Assembly: GCA_047638395.1 (NCBI GenBank)
Contig: JBLIMV010000003.1
Location: 62,001-126,000 of the forward strand
Direction of reading: 5' to 3'
Source of the DNA: CAXBCP01 sp047638395
Lineage (GTDB): Bacteria; Pseudomonadota; Alphaproteobacteria; MPNO01; UBA830
Length of the DNA: 64,000 nt
Made by a program: the position numbers and the translations under genes. The stretch's first letter is position 1. Each line of letters opens with the position of its first letter. Of the stretch, positions 15,802 to 23,567 are shown in pieces. The notes below the pieces were generated by a model. It did no database searches and was not told where the DNA came from. It was given only the letters and a program-made list of their open reading frames with translations.

Positions 15802-17697
15802 TTACTGACAGCTCAGGCATTCTTCGTAATCGTTATCGTTTTCGTCCGTCGCGGCCAGAGGCAGCGGCTGAATGGCACCATCGACCGGCAAGCCAAGACC
15901 GCCGGTTGTCGGCGCGGCTGTGGCGCCCGTAACGGACAGGCTGGCGTGGCTTTCGGCACGCGCGACCGACCGTGAGCGGCAGTAATAAAGCGATTTGACG
16001 CCCTTCTGCCAGGCACGCCAGTGAACGTCATGGAGCGTTTTCTTTTCCACATCGGCCGGCATGAAAACATTGAGCGACTGCGACTGGCAGATAAATTCGG
16101 CGCGATCGCCCGCATGATCCACAAGCCAGCGCTGATCGATCTCAAACGCGGTCTTGAAGGTATCTTTTTCGTCATCCGACAGGAAATCGAGATGCTGAAC
16201 CGAGCCTTCGTGAACCGTGATCGACGACCAGGTATCGTCGTCGTCCATTCCTTTTTCGGCAAGCAGTGCCTTGAGGAACTTGTTCCGCACGCTGAACGAA
16301 CCGGACAGGGTCTTATGCGTATAGGCATTTGCCGCGTTCGGCTCGATTCCCGGGGACGACCCACCGCAGATGATCGAGATCGACGCGGTCGGCGCAATTG
16401 CCATCTTGTTCGAGAACCGTTCCATGATGCCGTATTCGCCGGCATCGGGGCATGGTCCGCGCTCTTCGGCAAGCGCCACAGAAGCGGCGTCCGCGCGATC
16501 CTTGATCTGCTTGAAAATCCGTTTGTTCCAGACCTTCGCCATCACCGATTCCATCGGAATGTTCTGGCTCTGCAGGAAGGAGTGATAACCCATCACGCCA
16601 AGACCGACGGAACGTTCACGCATCGCGGAATACTTGGCGCGTTCCATTGCGTCGGGTGCGCGGTCGATGAAGTCCTGAATGACGTTGTCGAGGAAGCGCA
16701 TGATGTCTTCGACGATCGTCGGATGATCTTTCCATTCCATATAGGTTTCGAGGTTCAGCGACGACAGGCAGCACACAGCCGTCCGTTGTTCGCCGTCCTT
16801 GTCGATCCCCGTCGGCAGCGTGATCTCGCTGCACAGGTTGGACATCTTGACCTCGAGCCCGGCAAGCTTGTGATGCTCCGGGATCGCCTTGTTCACGTGA
16901 TCGATATAGAGGAAATAGGGCTCGCCCGTTTCAATCCGCGTCGAGAGCATGCGGATCCACAGGCTGCGGGCGGAAATCTTGCGAATGACCGCCTGATCCT
17001 TCGGGCTTTTCAGCCCCCATTCCTCATCGTTCTCAACAGCGCGCATGAACTCATCGGGGATAATGATCCCGTGATGCAGGTTCAGCGCCTTACGGTTCGG
17101 ATCGCCGCCGGTCGGACGACGAAGCTCGATGAATTCTTCGATTTCGGGATGATCGACGCGGATATAGATCGCCGCGGAACCGCGCCGGAGCGAGCCCTGC
17201 GAAATCGCGAGGGTCAGCGAGTCCATCACGCGGATAAAGGGAATAATGCCCGAGGTTTTGCCGTTCGCGCCGACCTTTTCGCCGATCGAGCGCAGGTTGC
17301 CCCAGTAGGAGCCGATACCGCCGCCAAGCGAGGCAAGCCAGACGTTCTCGTTCCACAGGTTAACAATGCCATCCAGGCTGTCGGTGGCTTCGTTCAGGAA
17401 GCAGGAAATCGGCAGGCCGCGTTCGGTGCCGCCATTCGACAGAATAGGCGTCGACGGCATGAACCACAGGTTCGACATGTAGTCGTAAATCCGCTGGGCA
17501 TGCGCGGAATCATCCGCAAAGTGGCACGACACGCGCGCAAACAGGTCCTGATATTCCTCGCCGGGCATCAAATAGCGGTCGGTCAGAACCGCCTTGCCGA
17601 AATCGGTCAGATTCGCGTCGCGATCACGATTAATCTTTACCGTAATCCCTCTTTTTGACTGGAAAAGATCATGTTCCGTCTGCACCAGATCTAGCAC
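15802..17697 (-). CDS. nrdA: class I ribonucleotide reductase, alpha (R1) subunit lacking the ATP cone
   Basis: Catalytic subunit of 631 residues that makes deoxyribonucleotides. Seen: C99 in PISCF, the radical and acid residues N287, C289 and E291 in SNLCSE, C309/C310, and the C-terminal thioredoxin-reactive pair CLSC. It is about 130 residues shorter than the E. coli protein because the N-terminal ATP-cone is missing. The start is firm: the GTG at 17697 follows AAGGAGG, and an in-frame TAG stands 15 bases upstream. Palindromes further upstream are likely operators. Confidence 0.96.
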   Translation of the reverse strand: MLDLVQTEHDLFQSKRGITVKINRDRDANLTDFGKAVLTDRYLMPGEEYQDLFARVSCHFADDSAHAQRIYDYMSNLWFMPSTPILSNGGTERGLPISCFLNEATDSLDGIVNLWNENVWLASLGGGIGSYWGNLRSIGEKVGANGKTSGIIPFIRVMDSLTLAISQGSLRRGSAAIYIRVDHPEIEEFIELRRPTGGDPNRKALNLHHGIIIPDEFMRAVENDEEWGLKSPKDQAVIRKISARSLWIRMLSTRIETGEPYFLYIDHVNKAIPEHHKLAGLEVKMSNLCSEITLPTGIDKDGEQRTAVCCLSSLNLETYMEWKDHPTIVEDIMRFLDNVIQDFIDRAPDAMERAKYSAMRERSVGLGVMGYHSFLQSQNIPMESVMAKVWNKRIFKQIKDRADAASVALAEERGPCPDAGEYGIMERFSNKMAIAPTASISIICGGSSPGIEPNAANAYTHKTLSGSFSVRNKFLKALLAEKGMDDDDTWSSITVHEGSVQHLDFLSDDEKDTFKTAFEIDQRWLVDHAGDRAEFICQSQSLNVFMPADVEKKTLHDVHWRAWQKGVKSLYYCRSRSVARAESHASLSVTGATAAPTTGGLGLPVDGAIQPLPLAATDENDNDYEECLSCQ

Positions 17698-17860
17698 GCC
17701 AACCTCCTTCTAAATACGACTCGTCAGGGGGCAGTTAGCGTGTCCTGCGCGAACGTACCCCCTCGGATATTCGCGCCGGCTGGCAGGTTTAGGTTGCTGT
17801 CTGGTAACGGCAGAAAATGGCCGTTTTCCGGTATGCGCACCCCGCCCCGCGACCCGAAAA

Positions 17861-17884
17861 GTATCCACAAGCGTCTGTGGATAA
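17861..17884. promoter_or_regulatory. inverted TATCCACA repeat (DnaA-box or NrdR-box candidate)
   Basis: GTATCCACA (17861-17869) faces TGTGGATAA (17876-17884). The right half is a perfect DnaA box in reverse orientation and the left has one mismatch. The CCACA...TGTGG core also fits the ends of NrdR boxes. It lies about 165 bases before nrdA. Confidence 0.5.
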
Positions 17885-17961
17885 CTATCCCCGGTGGCCG
17901 CGACGTCGGAGTGTGCATCAACATCTAGGGTACCGTCAATCAAAAAGGGCTAAATGATGAT

Positions 17962-17985
17962 ATATCCACAACATGTTGTGGATAT
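17962..17985. promoter_or_regulatory. 24-bp perfect palindrome upstream of nrdA (NrdR/DnaA operator candidate)
   Basis: Half-site ATATCCACAACA at 17962-17973 is mirrored exactly to 17985. The central 16 bases match 12 of 16 positions of the NrdR consensus as I recall it (acaCwAtATaTwGtgt). Each half also holds a DnaA-box-like ATATCCACA. The centre is 101 bases from that of the neighbouring inverted repeat. Confidence 0.6.
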
Positions 17986-18106
17986 CCTGTGAGAACGGCA
18001 GAATTCAGCAGGTTCTAAAAACGGGGATAGATGTGCACTAAATTTCCAGCGCCCACAGACCCGGTTTGGGACCGGTTTGAGGCCCGTTTTCGATTCGTTA
18101 GACAAT

Positions 18107-18140
18107 TGAAGGATTCGTTCAGCTGAAGGATTCGTTCAGC
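18107..18140. repeat. 17-bp perfect tandem duplication at the 3' end of mntR
   Basis: TGAAGGATTCGTTCAGC occurs at 18107-18123 and again, with no gap, at 18124-18140. The right copy contains the mntR stop codon. Confidence 0.9.
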
Positions 18141-18606
18141 GCGGTTTCAGGCAGCGCTCGAATGCGGCCAGTGTCTCTTCCGACACATGATGCTCCAGCC
18201 CCTCGGCATCGGCGCGGGCAATTTCCTCGTTGACACCGATCGCTGTGAGAAATTCGACAACAATCTGGTGCCGCCGCCGAGACGCTTCCGCCACCCGGCG
18301 GCCGTCCTCGGTCAGGAAAATAGCCCGATATGGCTGGGTCTTGATCCAGCCTGTCTCTTTGAGACGACCGATCATACGGGCCACTGTTGGCGTGGTGACC
18401 CCCAGCCGCTTCGCAATATCGACCGAGCGCGCCTCCCCGGTCGAATCGATCAGATCGGCGATCAACTCGACATAATCCTCCATCACCTCGCTCTGACGCG
18501 CCGCGCGCACCTGCCGATGGTGGTCCGCCTGCTTATCAGGCTCCGGCAGAACCGGGGCAACCGGCGGGCGCTTGTCGGAGGGATCGATTTTTAGTTTGCC
18601 TGACAT
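18136..18606 (-). CDS. mntR: MntR-like manganese-responsive DtxR-family regulator
   Basis: DtxR-family repressor, 156 residues from the ATG at 18606 (a TTG six codons earlier is the alternative). A charged N-terminal tail precedes the winged HTH, with VDIAKRLGVTTPTVARMIGRLKETG-like recognition helices at about residues 60-85, and then the dimerisation domain with metal ligands in GLEHHVSEET. It lacks the SH3 domain of iron-type DtxR/IdeR, which fits MntR. It would sense Mn2+ and repress uptake genes such as mntH, none of which is adjacent. Confidence 0.83.
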   Translation of the reverse strand: MSGKLKIDPSDKRPPVAPVLPEPDKQADHHRQVRAARQSEVMEDYVELIADLIDSTGEARSVDIAKRLGVTTPTVARMIGRLKETGWIKTQPYRAIFLTEDGRRVAEASRRRHQIVVEFLTAIGVNEEIARADAEGLEHHVSEETLAAFERCLKPR

Positions 18607-18696
18607 ATCGCCACTATGCCGCAAGCCCGTCTCTCTGCCAACGGACTGAAACAGGTCAATTCTGTGCGATCCGGCTTGATAAATGGCACCTTAAAG

Positions 18697-18713
18697 ACCT
18701 AGTTATCATAGGT
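18697..18713. promoter_or_regulatory. inverted repeat between mntR and aldo/keto reductase gene
   Basis: ACCTA (18697-18701) and TAGGT (18709-18713) with a 7-base spacer, about 20 bases before the reductase start. It could be an operator for MntR or another dimeric regulator. Confidence 0.35.
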
Positions 18714-18731
18714 TGAGGAGCATCATCTGCC

Positions 18732-19703
18732 ATGACGCCGCAAAAACCTGCGAAACCTGCGACCGCTGAACGCCCGTTTGACCGCCGCCGCTTTCTGACA
18801 GCCGCGGCCGCAACAGGTGCTGCGCTTTCGCTCGGCATGACGCCTGCCCGCGCCAATATCCAGGCTGCCAAGGGGCCAGCCATTCTGCGCCCGATCCCCG
18901 GAACCGAAGAACGAATCCCGGTTATCGGGATGGGGACGTGGATTACCTTCAACGTCGGCGGCAACCGGCGCCTGCGCGATGCCCGAGCAAAAGTTTTGAA
19001 AACGTTTTTTGACCAGGGCGGCAGGGTTGTCGATTCATCGCCAATGTATGGATCGGCCGAAGATGTTGTCGGGTACTGCCTCGACAAAATCGGCAAGCGG
19101 GATTCCCTGTTCAGCGCAACCAAAATCTGGACCCCTCTGATCGCCGACGGGGCGGAACAAATGTCCGATTCCCGAAAGCTGTGGGGTGTCGGGAAATTCG
19201 ACCTGATGCAGGTCCACAATCTCGTCAATTGGGAAGGCCACCTTGAGACCCTCGCCGAAGACAAGGCAGCCGGTCGCGTCCGTCACATCGGAATCACGAC
19301 GTCACACGGCAGCCGCCATAGCCAGATGGCCCGGGTTATGGCCGATCCGCGGGTGGATGCGGTTCAGTTTACCTACAACATTGTGGACCGTGCGGCGGAA
19401 CAACGGCTGCTGCCGCTGGCGGCGGAACGGGGCCTTGCCGTCGTGATCAACCGGCCGTTTCGCCGCGGCGAGCTGTTTCGCCGGTTTGCCGGGCACCCGC
19501 TTCCCGCATGGGCAGCGGAATTCGAGTGCACGAACTGGGCACAGTTCTTCCTGAAATTCGTGATCTCCCACCCCGCCGTGACCTGTGCGATCCCGGCGAC
19601 ATCCAAGGTCGCTCACATGAACGAAAACATGGGCGCGCTATACGGCGCGCTGCCCGACACCGCTATGCGGGCACGTATGATCCGTTACGTCGAGAGTATC
19701 TGA
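18732..19703 (+). CDS. Tat-exported aldo/keto reductase
   Basis: A 323-residue AKR-superfamily protein with an N-terminal twin-arginine signal (RRRFLTAAAATG, cleavage near ARA-NIQ), so it is sent folded to the periplasm. The AKR tetrad can be followed: Asp in VVDSS, Tyr in PMYGS, Lys in SATKIW and His in QVHNLVNW. Members with Tat signals are less common than cytoplasmic ones, and the NADPH supply outside the cytoplasm is unclear. It is followed after 4 bases by a membrane-protein gene, so the pair may act together. Confidence 0.85.
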   Translation: MTPQKPAKPATAERPFDRRRFLTAAAATGAALSLGMTPARANIQAAKGPAILRPIPGTEERIPVIGMGTWITFNVGGNRRLRDARAKVLKTFFDQGGRVVDSSPMYGSAEDVVGYCLDKIGKRDSLFSATKIWTPLIADGAEQMSDSRKLWGVGKFDLMQVHNLVNWEGHLETLAEDKAAGRVRHIGITTSHGSRHSQMARVMADPRVDAVQFTYNIVDRAAEQRLLPLAAERGLAVVINRPFRRGELFRRFAGHPLPAWAAEFECTNWAQFFLKFVISHPAVTCAIPATSKVAHMNENMGALYGALPDTAMRARMIRYVESI

Positions 19704-19707
19704 GCGG

Positions 19708-20373
19708 ATGCTGCCCTATACTGCAGAGGTCCTGTTCGCCCTGTTCGACGAATACAATCAGGCGGTCCGGCCATTACAGGGCGTTGCCCTGTTCCTTGCT
19801 GCGGGTGTGTTGATGCTAGCACTCCGGTCCCGCGAAAACCGGAGCCGCGTTATCGTCGCGATCCTGGCAGCCGGCTGGGTATGGACCGGCACGGTCTTCC
19901 ACCTGGTCTATTTCAGAGAAATCAACTTCGCCGCACCGGCCTATGGCGCCGTTTTTATCCTGCAGGGCTTCCTGCTGTTCTGGAGCGGCGTTTACCGGAA
20001 CCGGATTTCCATCCGTTTTCAGCGGAAACCGGCCAGCTACGCCGGCGCCGCCATCTTCATCCTGTCGGCCCTGATCCTGCCGGTAATCGACTGGCATCAC
20101 GGCCTGTCATGGACCGAAGCCCGGTTTGCCCTTCTGGCGCCTGGCACCACGGCAGGGCTGACACTCGGTCTCCTCATGATGGTAGACCGCCGCCCACCCC
20201 TCTGGGTAGGTGCCATCCCCATTCTGTGGACCACCATCGCCGGAGCCCATGCGGCGGTTCTCGGTGTCTATCAGGACATCGCGTTAACCGCCGCCGGGCT
20301 TATCGCGCTGTTCTGGCTCGTCGCCCGTGCGCGCGTGTTGCTGGAACGGATCGACGATATCGATCAGTTGTAG
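19708..20373 (+). CDS. DUF6064-like integral membrane protein
   Basis: A 221-residue protein of about six to seven membrane helices. The pattern YTAEVLFALFDEYNQAVRP at the N-terminus and PIPILWTTIAG-type segments later resemble the DUF6064 family, which has no assigned function. It starts 4 bases after the Tat aldo/keto reductase stop and ends overlapping by 10 bases the end of the convergent lyase gene. Function unknown. Confidence 0.72.
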   Translation: MLPYTAEVLFALFDEYNQAVRPLQGVALFLAAGVLMLALRSRENRSRVIVAILAAGWVWTGTVFHLVYFREINFAAPAYGAVFILQGFLLFWSGVYRNRISIRFQRKPASYAGAAIFILSALILPVIDWHHGLSWTEARFALLAPGTTAGLTLGLLMMVDRRPPLWVGAIPILWTTIAGAHAAVLGVYQDIALTAAGLIALFWLVARARVLLERIDDIDQL

Positions 20374-21236
20374 CGGTCTTCGAACTCTGTAATTTCGTTG
20401 AAACCCATCAGGTCATTGAATTCCGCAAACGAAAACAGTTCCATACCGCCCTTTTCCGCATCGCCATGCTCTTTGAGCGCCCCGTAGACGGAGTTGAGCG
20501 CATTGCACGTCGCAAGGAAGCCTGCAGCCGGGAATATGGCGATTCTGTAGCCGAGCGCTTTGAGTTCGTCCGGCGTCATCACGGGGGTCACACCGCCATT
20601 GACCATGTTCGACAACAGCGGAATGTCGCTGCCGAAACGCTGTCCGATGTCGCGCATTTCCTCGACATCGGCGGGCGCTTCGTAGAACAGAATATCGGCA
20701 CCTGCTTCGACATACATCTCGGAACGCCGCATGGCCTCGTCACGACCGACCGCCTTGCGCGCATCGGTACGCGCGATAATCAGCGTATCTGCGGAAAGCC
20801 GGCTATCGAGCGCAACCTTGATCTTCGTGACCATGTCTTCGGCCGGGATCAGTTTGTGGCCGGTCAGGTGGCCGCATTTCTTGGGGAAATCCTGATCTTC
20901 GATCTGAATCGCCGATACGCCCGCCATCTCGTAGCCGCGTACCGTTTCGCGCACATTCACCGGCCCGCCATAGCCCGTATCTGCATCGGCGATCAACGGC
21001 GTCTGCGTGCCACCGGCCACGCGACCGGCGCGCGATACCATATCGGTATAAGTCGCGATGCCGGCGTCAGGCAGCCCCAGGTGCGATGCAACCGTGCCGG
21101 ACCCGGTCATGTAGAGCGCATGGAAGCCCATGCGGTCCGCCATTTTGGCAGAGATCATGTCGTAAATGCCCGGGGCCACGATAAAGTCGTCGCCGTCACG
21201 CAGTTTCGCCGCGAGGGTCGCTGATTTCGATTGCAT
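20364..21236 (-). CDS. isocitrate lyase / PEP mutase-family C-C lyase
   Basis: A 290-residue (alpha/beta)8 enzyme. The metal-binding ADADTGYG is at residues 83-90, E113 follows, and KKCGH at 119-123 carries the catalytic cysteine. This motif marks C-C lyases (2-methylisocitrate, dimethylmalate or oxaloacetate type) rather than PEP mutase, which lacks the cysteine. Start chosen at the ATG at 21236, which has AGGAG close upstream; a longer open frame would run into the amidase gene. An inverted repeat sits immediately ahead of the ribosome-binding site. Confidence 0.87.
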   Translation of the reverse strand: MQSKSATLAAKLRDGDDFIVAPGIYDMISAKMADRMGFHALYMTGSGTVASHLGLPDAGIATYTDMVSRAGRVAGGTQTPLIADADTGYGGPVNVRETVRGYEMAGVSAIQIEDQDFPKKCGHLTGHKLIPAEDMVTKIKVALDSRLSADTLIIARTDARKAVGRDEAMRRSEMYVEAGADILFYEAPADVEEMRDIGQRFGSDIPLLSNMVNGGVTPVMTPDELKALGYRIAIFPAAGFLATCNALNSVYGALKEHGDAEKGGMELFSFAEFNDLMGFNEITEFEDRYN

Positions 21237-21246
21237 TGATGGAGCT

Positions 21247-21287
21247 CCTGTTTCCTGCGCGGAATATAGGGCGCTGCGGGAAACAGG
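21247..21287 (-). promoter_or_regulatory. inverted repeat flanking the lyase ribosome-binding site
   Basis: CCTGTTTCC (21247-21255) and GGAAACAGG (21279-21287) pair perfectly, and inner GCGC blocks (21257-21260, 21271-21274) can pair too. In the transcript the stem runs directly into the AGGAG of the lyase, so it could mask the site or act as an operator. Confidence 0.5.
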
Positions 21288-21378
21288 CAAGGTCACGGAA
21301 AATATGCGGGCGGCTACGACGCACGACAGGAAACAGCGGTAGTGTTGCCGAGCTGGCCGATATTTTCGCAGGTACCGT

Positions 21379-22680
21379 TCATCGCATGGCGACGGAGAGT
21401 GTCCGGTGAATAGCGGCGGTTCGGGCAATCAAGGCGGCATCATCGCCGACACGTGCGGCGAGCTGGACACCGATCGGCATATTATTCGCTCCCCGTGCGA
21501 CAGGCAGCGTAATCGTCGGGCCATGCATCAGGGTCCACATCCGGTTGAAGGACGACATGGTCGGGCTGACCAGGTCTGCCGGCGCCTCCCCCGCAGTCGA
21601 TGGTGTCAGTAACACCGGAAAATCATCATAGACCCGGGCCAGGGCCGCCCGTGCTGCATCCGACGTCGCAATTGCGTCTGCGTATTCTGCATCGGTCCAG
21701 GTGGACTCTCCGGTTTCGCGCATCCACGGATTCATCTTGTCCATATGATCGCGGAAATCATCGGCGAGCGCCGCCTTTCCTTCGTAATTGGATATCACCC
21801 GAAACGGCTGCTCAATCGAAATCAGCTCGGGCGGCAGGTCAATATCAGTCACCTCATACCCGGCGGCAGATAATGCGGCTGCCGACGTCTCCAGCGCCGC
21901 CTGCGTGTAATCTTCAGCTTCGGCCCACATTGGTGTGCGGCACACGCCGATCTTCGGGCGCCCGCTCTCTGCCGGCACAGCCTTGCCTGTCACCGCACTG
22001 TAGACCAGCCCGATATCGTCGACTGACCGGGCAAAGTATCCGAGTGTATCGAGCGATTTCTTCAGCGCCTGAATACCGGTCCGGTCCAGACCATCGAGGC
22101 TCGCCTTGTATCCCACAACGCCGCAGAAAGCGGCGGGCAGAATAACCGAGCCACCGGTCTGGGTACCGTTGGCCAGCGGCACCATAAAATCTGCAACCGC
22201 CGCCGCCGAACCGCTTGACGACACGCCCGGTGTGCGGTCGGTATCGTGCGGATTGCGAACACCCACAGGGAGCGGACTCGCGAACTGCGTCGTCGTCGTT
22301 TTTCCAAGGATCACCGCCCCCGCTGCGCGCAGCGCGGCCACACAAATCGAGTCGGTCTCCGGGCGATGCCCCTTATAGATTTCGGAGCCATATTCCGTCG
22401 GCATATCACGGGTATCGAGAACATCCTTCACACCCACCGGAACGCCGTGCAGTGGCCCAATCGGTGCATCTGCGGCGTCGCAGGCCCGGGCCTGCGCCAG
22501 CGCATACGGCTTATCGAGATAGGTCCAGGCACCGAGCGTGCCGTCATGCTCGTCGATCCGGGAAAGGCAGTCGGAAACCAGCGCCTCAGAGGTGATCTCA
22601 CCGGCGGCAATCCGCCGCGCGGCTTCACTCGCGGTCAGGCTGTCCAGGCCCATTGGCACCTGCCCTGCAAAATTACTCAT
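21379..22680 (-). CDS. amidase (amidase-signature family)
   Basis: A 433-residue amidase-signature enzyme. The Ser-cisSer-Lys triad is in place: K85 (PVGVKDVLD), Ser about 155 (GVSSSGSAA) and S178 (QTGGSVILPA). The family hydrolyses amides, including aryl and alkyl amides; GatA is a relative, but no GatB or GatC is nearby, so this is a catabolic amidase. Its ATG overlaps the stop of the PhyH gene (ATGA at 22677-22680), so the two are translated together. Confidence 0.9.
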   Translation of the reverse strand: MSNFAGQVPMGLDSLTASEAARRIAAGEITSEALVSDCLSRIDEHDGTLGAWTYLDKPYALAQARACDAADAPIGPLHGVPVGVKDVLDTRDMPTEYGSEIYKGHRPETDSICVAALRAAGAVILGKTTTTQFASPLPVGVRNPHDTDRTPGVSSSGSAAAVADFMVPLANGTQTGGSVILPAAFCGVVGYKASLDGLDRTGIQALKKSLDTLGYFARSVDDIGLVYSAVTGKAVPAESGRPKIGVCRTPMWAEAEDYTQAALETSAAALSAAGYEVTDIDLPPELISIEQPFRVISNYEGKAALADDFRDHMDKMNPWMRETGESTWTDAEYADAIATSDAARAALARVYDDFPVLLTPSTAGEAPADLVSPTMSSFNRMWTLMHGPTITLPVARGANNMPIGVQLAARVGDDAALIARTAAIHRTLSVAMR

Positions 22681-23495
22681 ACCTTTTCCGCTTCCTGGCG
22701 ATATTGCGGATCCGTGTAACGCTCTCCGGCCTCCCGCACATGGGCAAGGACACGCGCATCGCGATCTTCGGTCGGTGTCGGATCTGCATCCCAATTGCCC
22801 CACTCGTCGACACCGCGCACGAGGTCAGCAGGACGTCTGCCGAGCGTTGATTTCACATGCGCCGGGAAATAGAAAATCCCGATACCGACACGCATCGCGT
22901 CCGTATTGTTCGCAGCCGACCCGTGAACGATACGTTCGTGATGACAGGAAAACTGACCGGCCTTCAGCGTCAGATCGACCGCGCCGGTATCATCAATCTC
23001 ATCGATCGACTGGCCGCGCGCCAGGAGGTTTTTCTCATCGAAGGTCTCGACATGGGAATAGGATTTACCCAGATGGGTTCCCGGGATCACCCGGACACAG
23101 CCGTTTTCGGGCTTGCTGTCCGTCAGCGCCAGCCAGACCGTGACCAGCTCATGGGGGTCGAGACCGAAATAGGCGGAATCCTGATGCCAGGACACAAACG
23201 AGCCATCCCGCCCCGGTTTCATCCAGAACCGTGACGACAGCGCCATAATATTGGGACCGATCAGGTCTTCGACAACGTCAAGAATTTTGGGGTGGCGCGA
23301 GAATTCGTAGGACCGGCGAAAACACAGATGCCCTTTGACAACAATGGCGGACGCCCGCATGCCCTCGTCACGTTCGAACGCATCCAGATCGGCACACATC
23401 GCGGCAGTATCCGCCGGATCGACGCCGTCGAGTGGCGCGAGATAACCATTCTCGCGATAGAACGTAATCTGGTCGTCGGTCAGTACTTTTGACAT
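22677..23495 (-). CDS. phytanoyl-CoA dioxygenase (PhyH) family Fe(II)/2-oxoglutarate oxygenase
   Basis: A 272-residue PhyH-family protein. Iron ligands are H104 and D106 (WHQDSAYFG) and H191 (IVHGSAANN); R202 is the likely 2-oxoglutarate-binding arginine. The family hydroxylates unactivated carbons in many small molecules. The ATGA overlap with a downstream amidase suggests a shared substrate, perhaps an amide or its acid, but that is inference. A leader hairpin ends four bases before the start codon. Confidence 0.88.
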   Translation of the reverse strand: MSKVLTDDQITFYRENGYLAPLDGVDPADTAAMCADLDAFERDEGMRASAIVVKGHLCFRRSYEFSRHPKILDVVEDLIGPNIMALSSRFWMKPGRDGSFVSWHQDSAYFGLDPHELVTVWLALTDSKPENGCVRVIPGTHLGKSYSHVETFDEKNLLARGQSIDEIDDTGAVDLTLKAGQFSCHHERIVHGSAANNTDAMRVGIGIFYFPAHVKSTLGRRPADLVRGVDEWGNWDADPTPTEDRDARVLAHVREAGERYTDPQYRQEAEKV

Positions 23496-23498
23496 TTT

Positions 23499-23530
23499 CC
23501 CATCCAGTTAACTGCAAGGTCACTGATGGG
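23499..23530 (-). promoter_or_regulatory. leader hairpin covering the PhyH ribosome-binding site
   Basis: In the transcript, CCCATCAGT pairs with ACTGGATGGG (plus-strand 23522-23530 and 23499-23508) with one bulged base and a 13-base loop. The G-rich arm lies directly ahead of the ATG at 23495 and includes the only plausible Shine-Dalgarno sequence. Confidence 0.45.
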
Positions 23531-23567
23531 AGTTTACCCCTCTCACGGTCTCATGAAACGGCAAAAT

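Larger units (their letters stand above)
17698..18135. other. nrdA promoter region
   Basis: About 440 bases between mntR and nrdA, no convincing gene. It holds the nrdA ribosome-binding site at its left edge, two TATCCACA-type inverted repeats in the middle, and a short tandem duplication that runs into the end of mntR on the right. Confidence 0.65.

Noticed and set aside
16021..17658. Open frame of 545 codons opposite nrdA
   Set aside because: The minus strand encodes complete NrdA with all catalytic motifs and a fixed start; the opposite frame shows no domain.
17861..17985. Replication origin from clustered DnaA-like boxes
   Set aside because: Only two inverted pairs and no dnaA, parAB, hemE or AT-rich unwinding region nearby; operator for nrdA is the simpler reading.
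20364..21236. PEP mutase (phosphonate biosynthesis)
   Set aside because: The KKCGH motif with catalytic Cys marks C-C lyases, and no phosphonate genes are nearby.
21237..21428. N-terminal extension of the lyase to 21428
   Set aside because: Overlaps the amidase gene, lacks family similarity, and the ATG at 21236 has a good ribosome-binding site.
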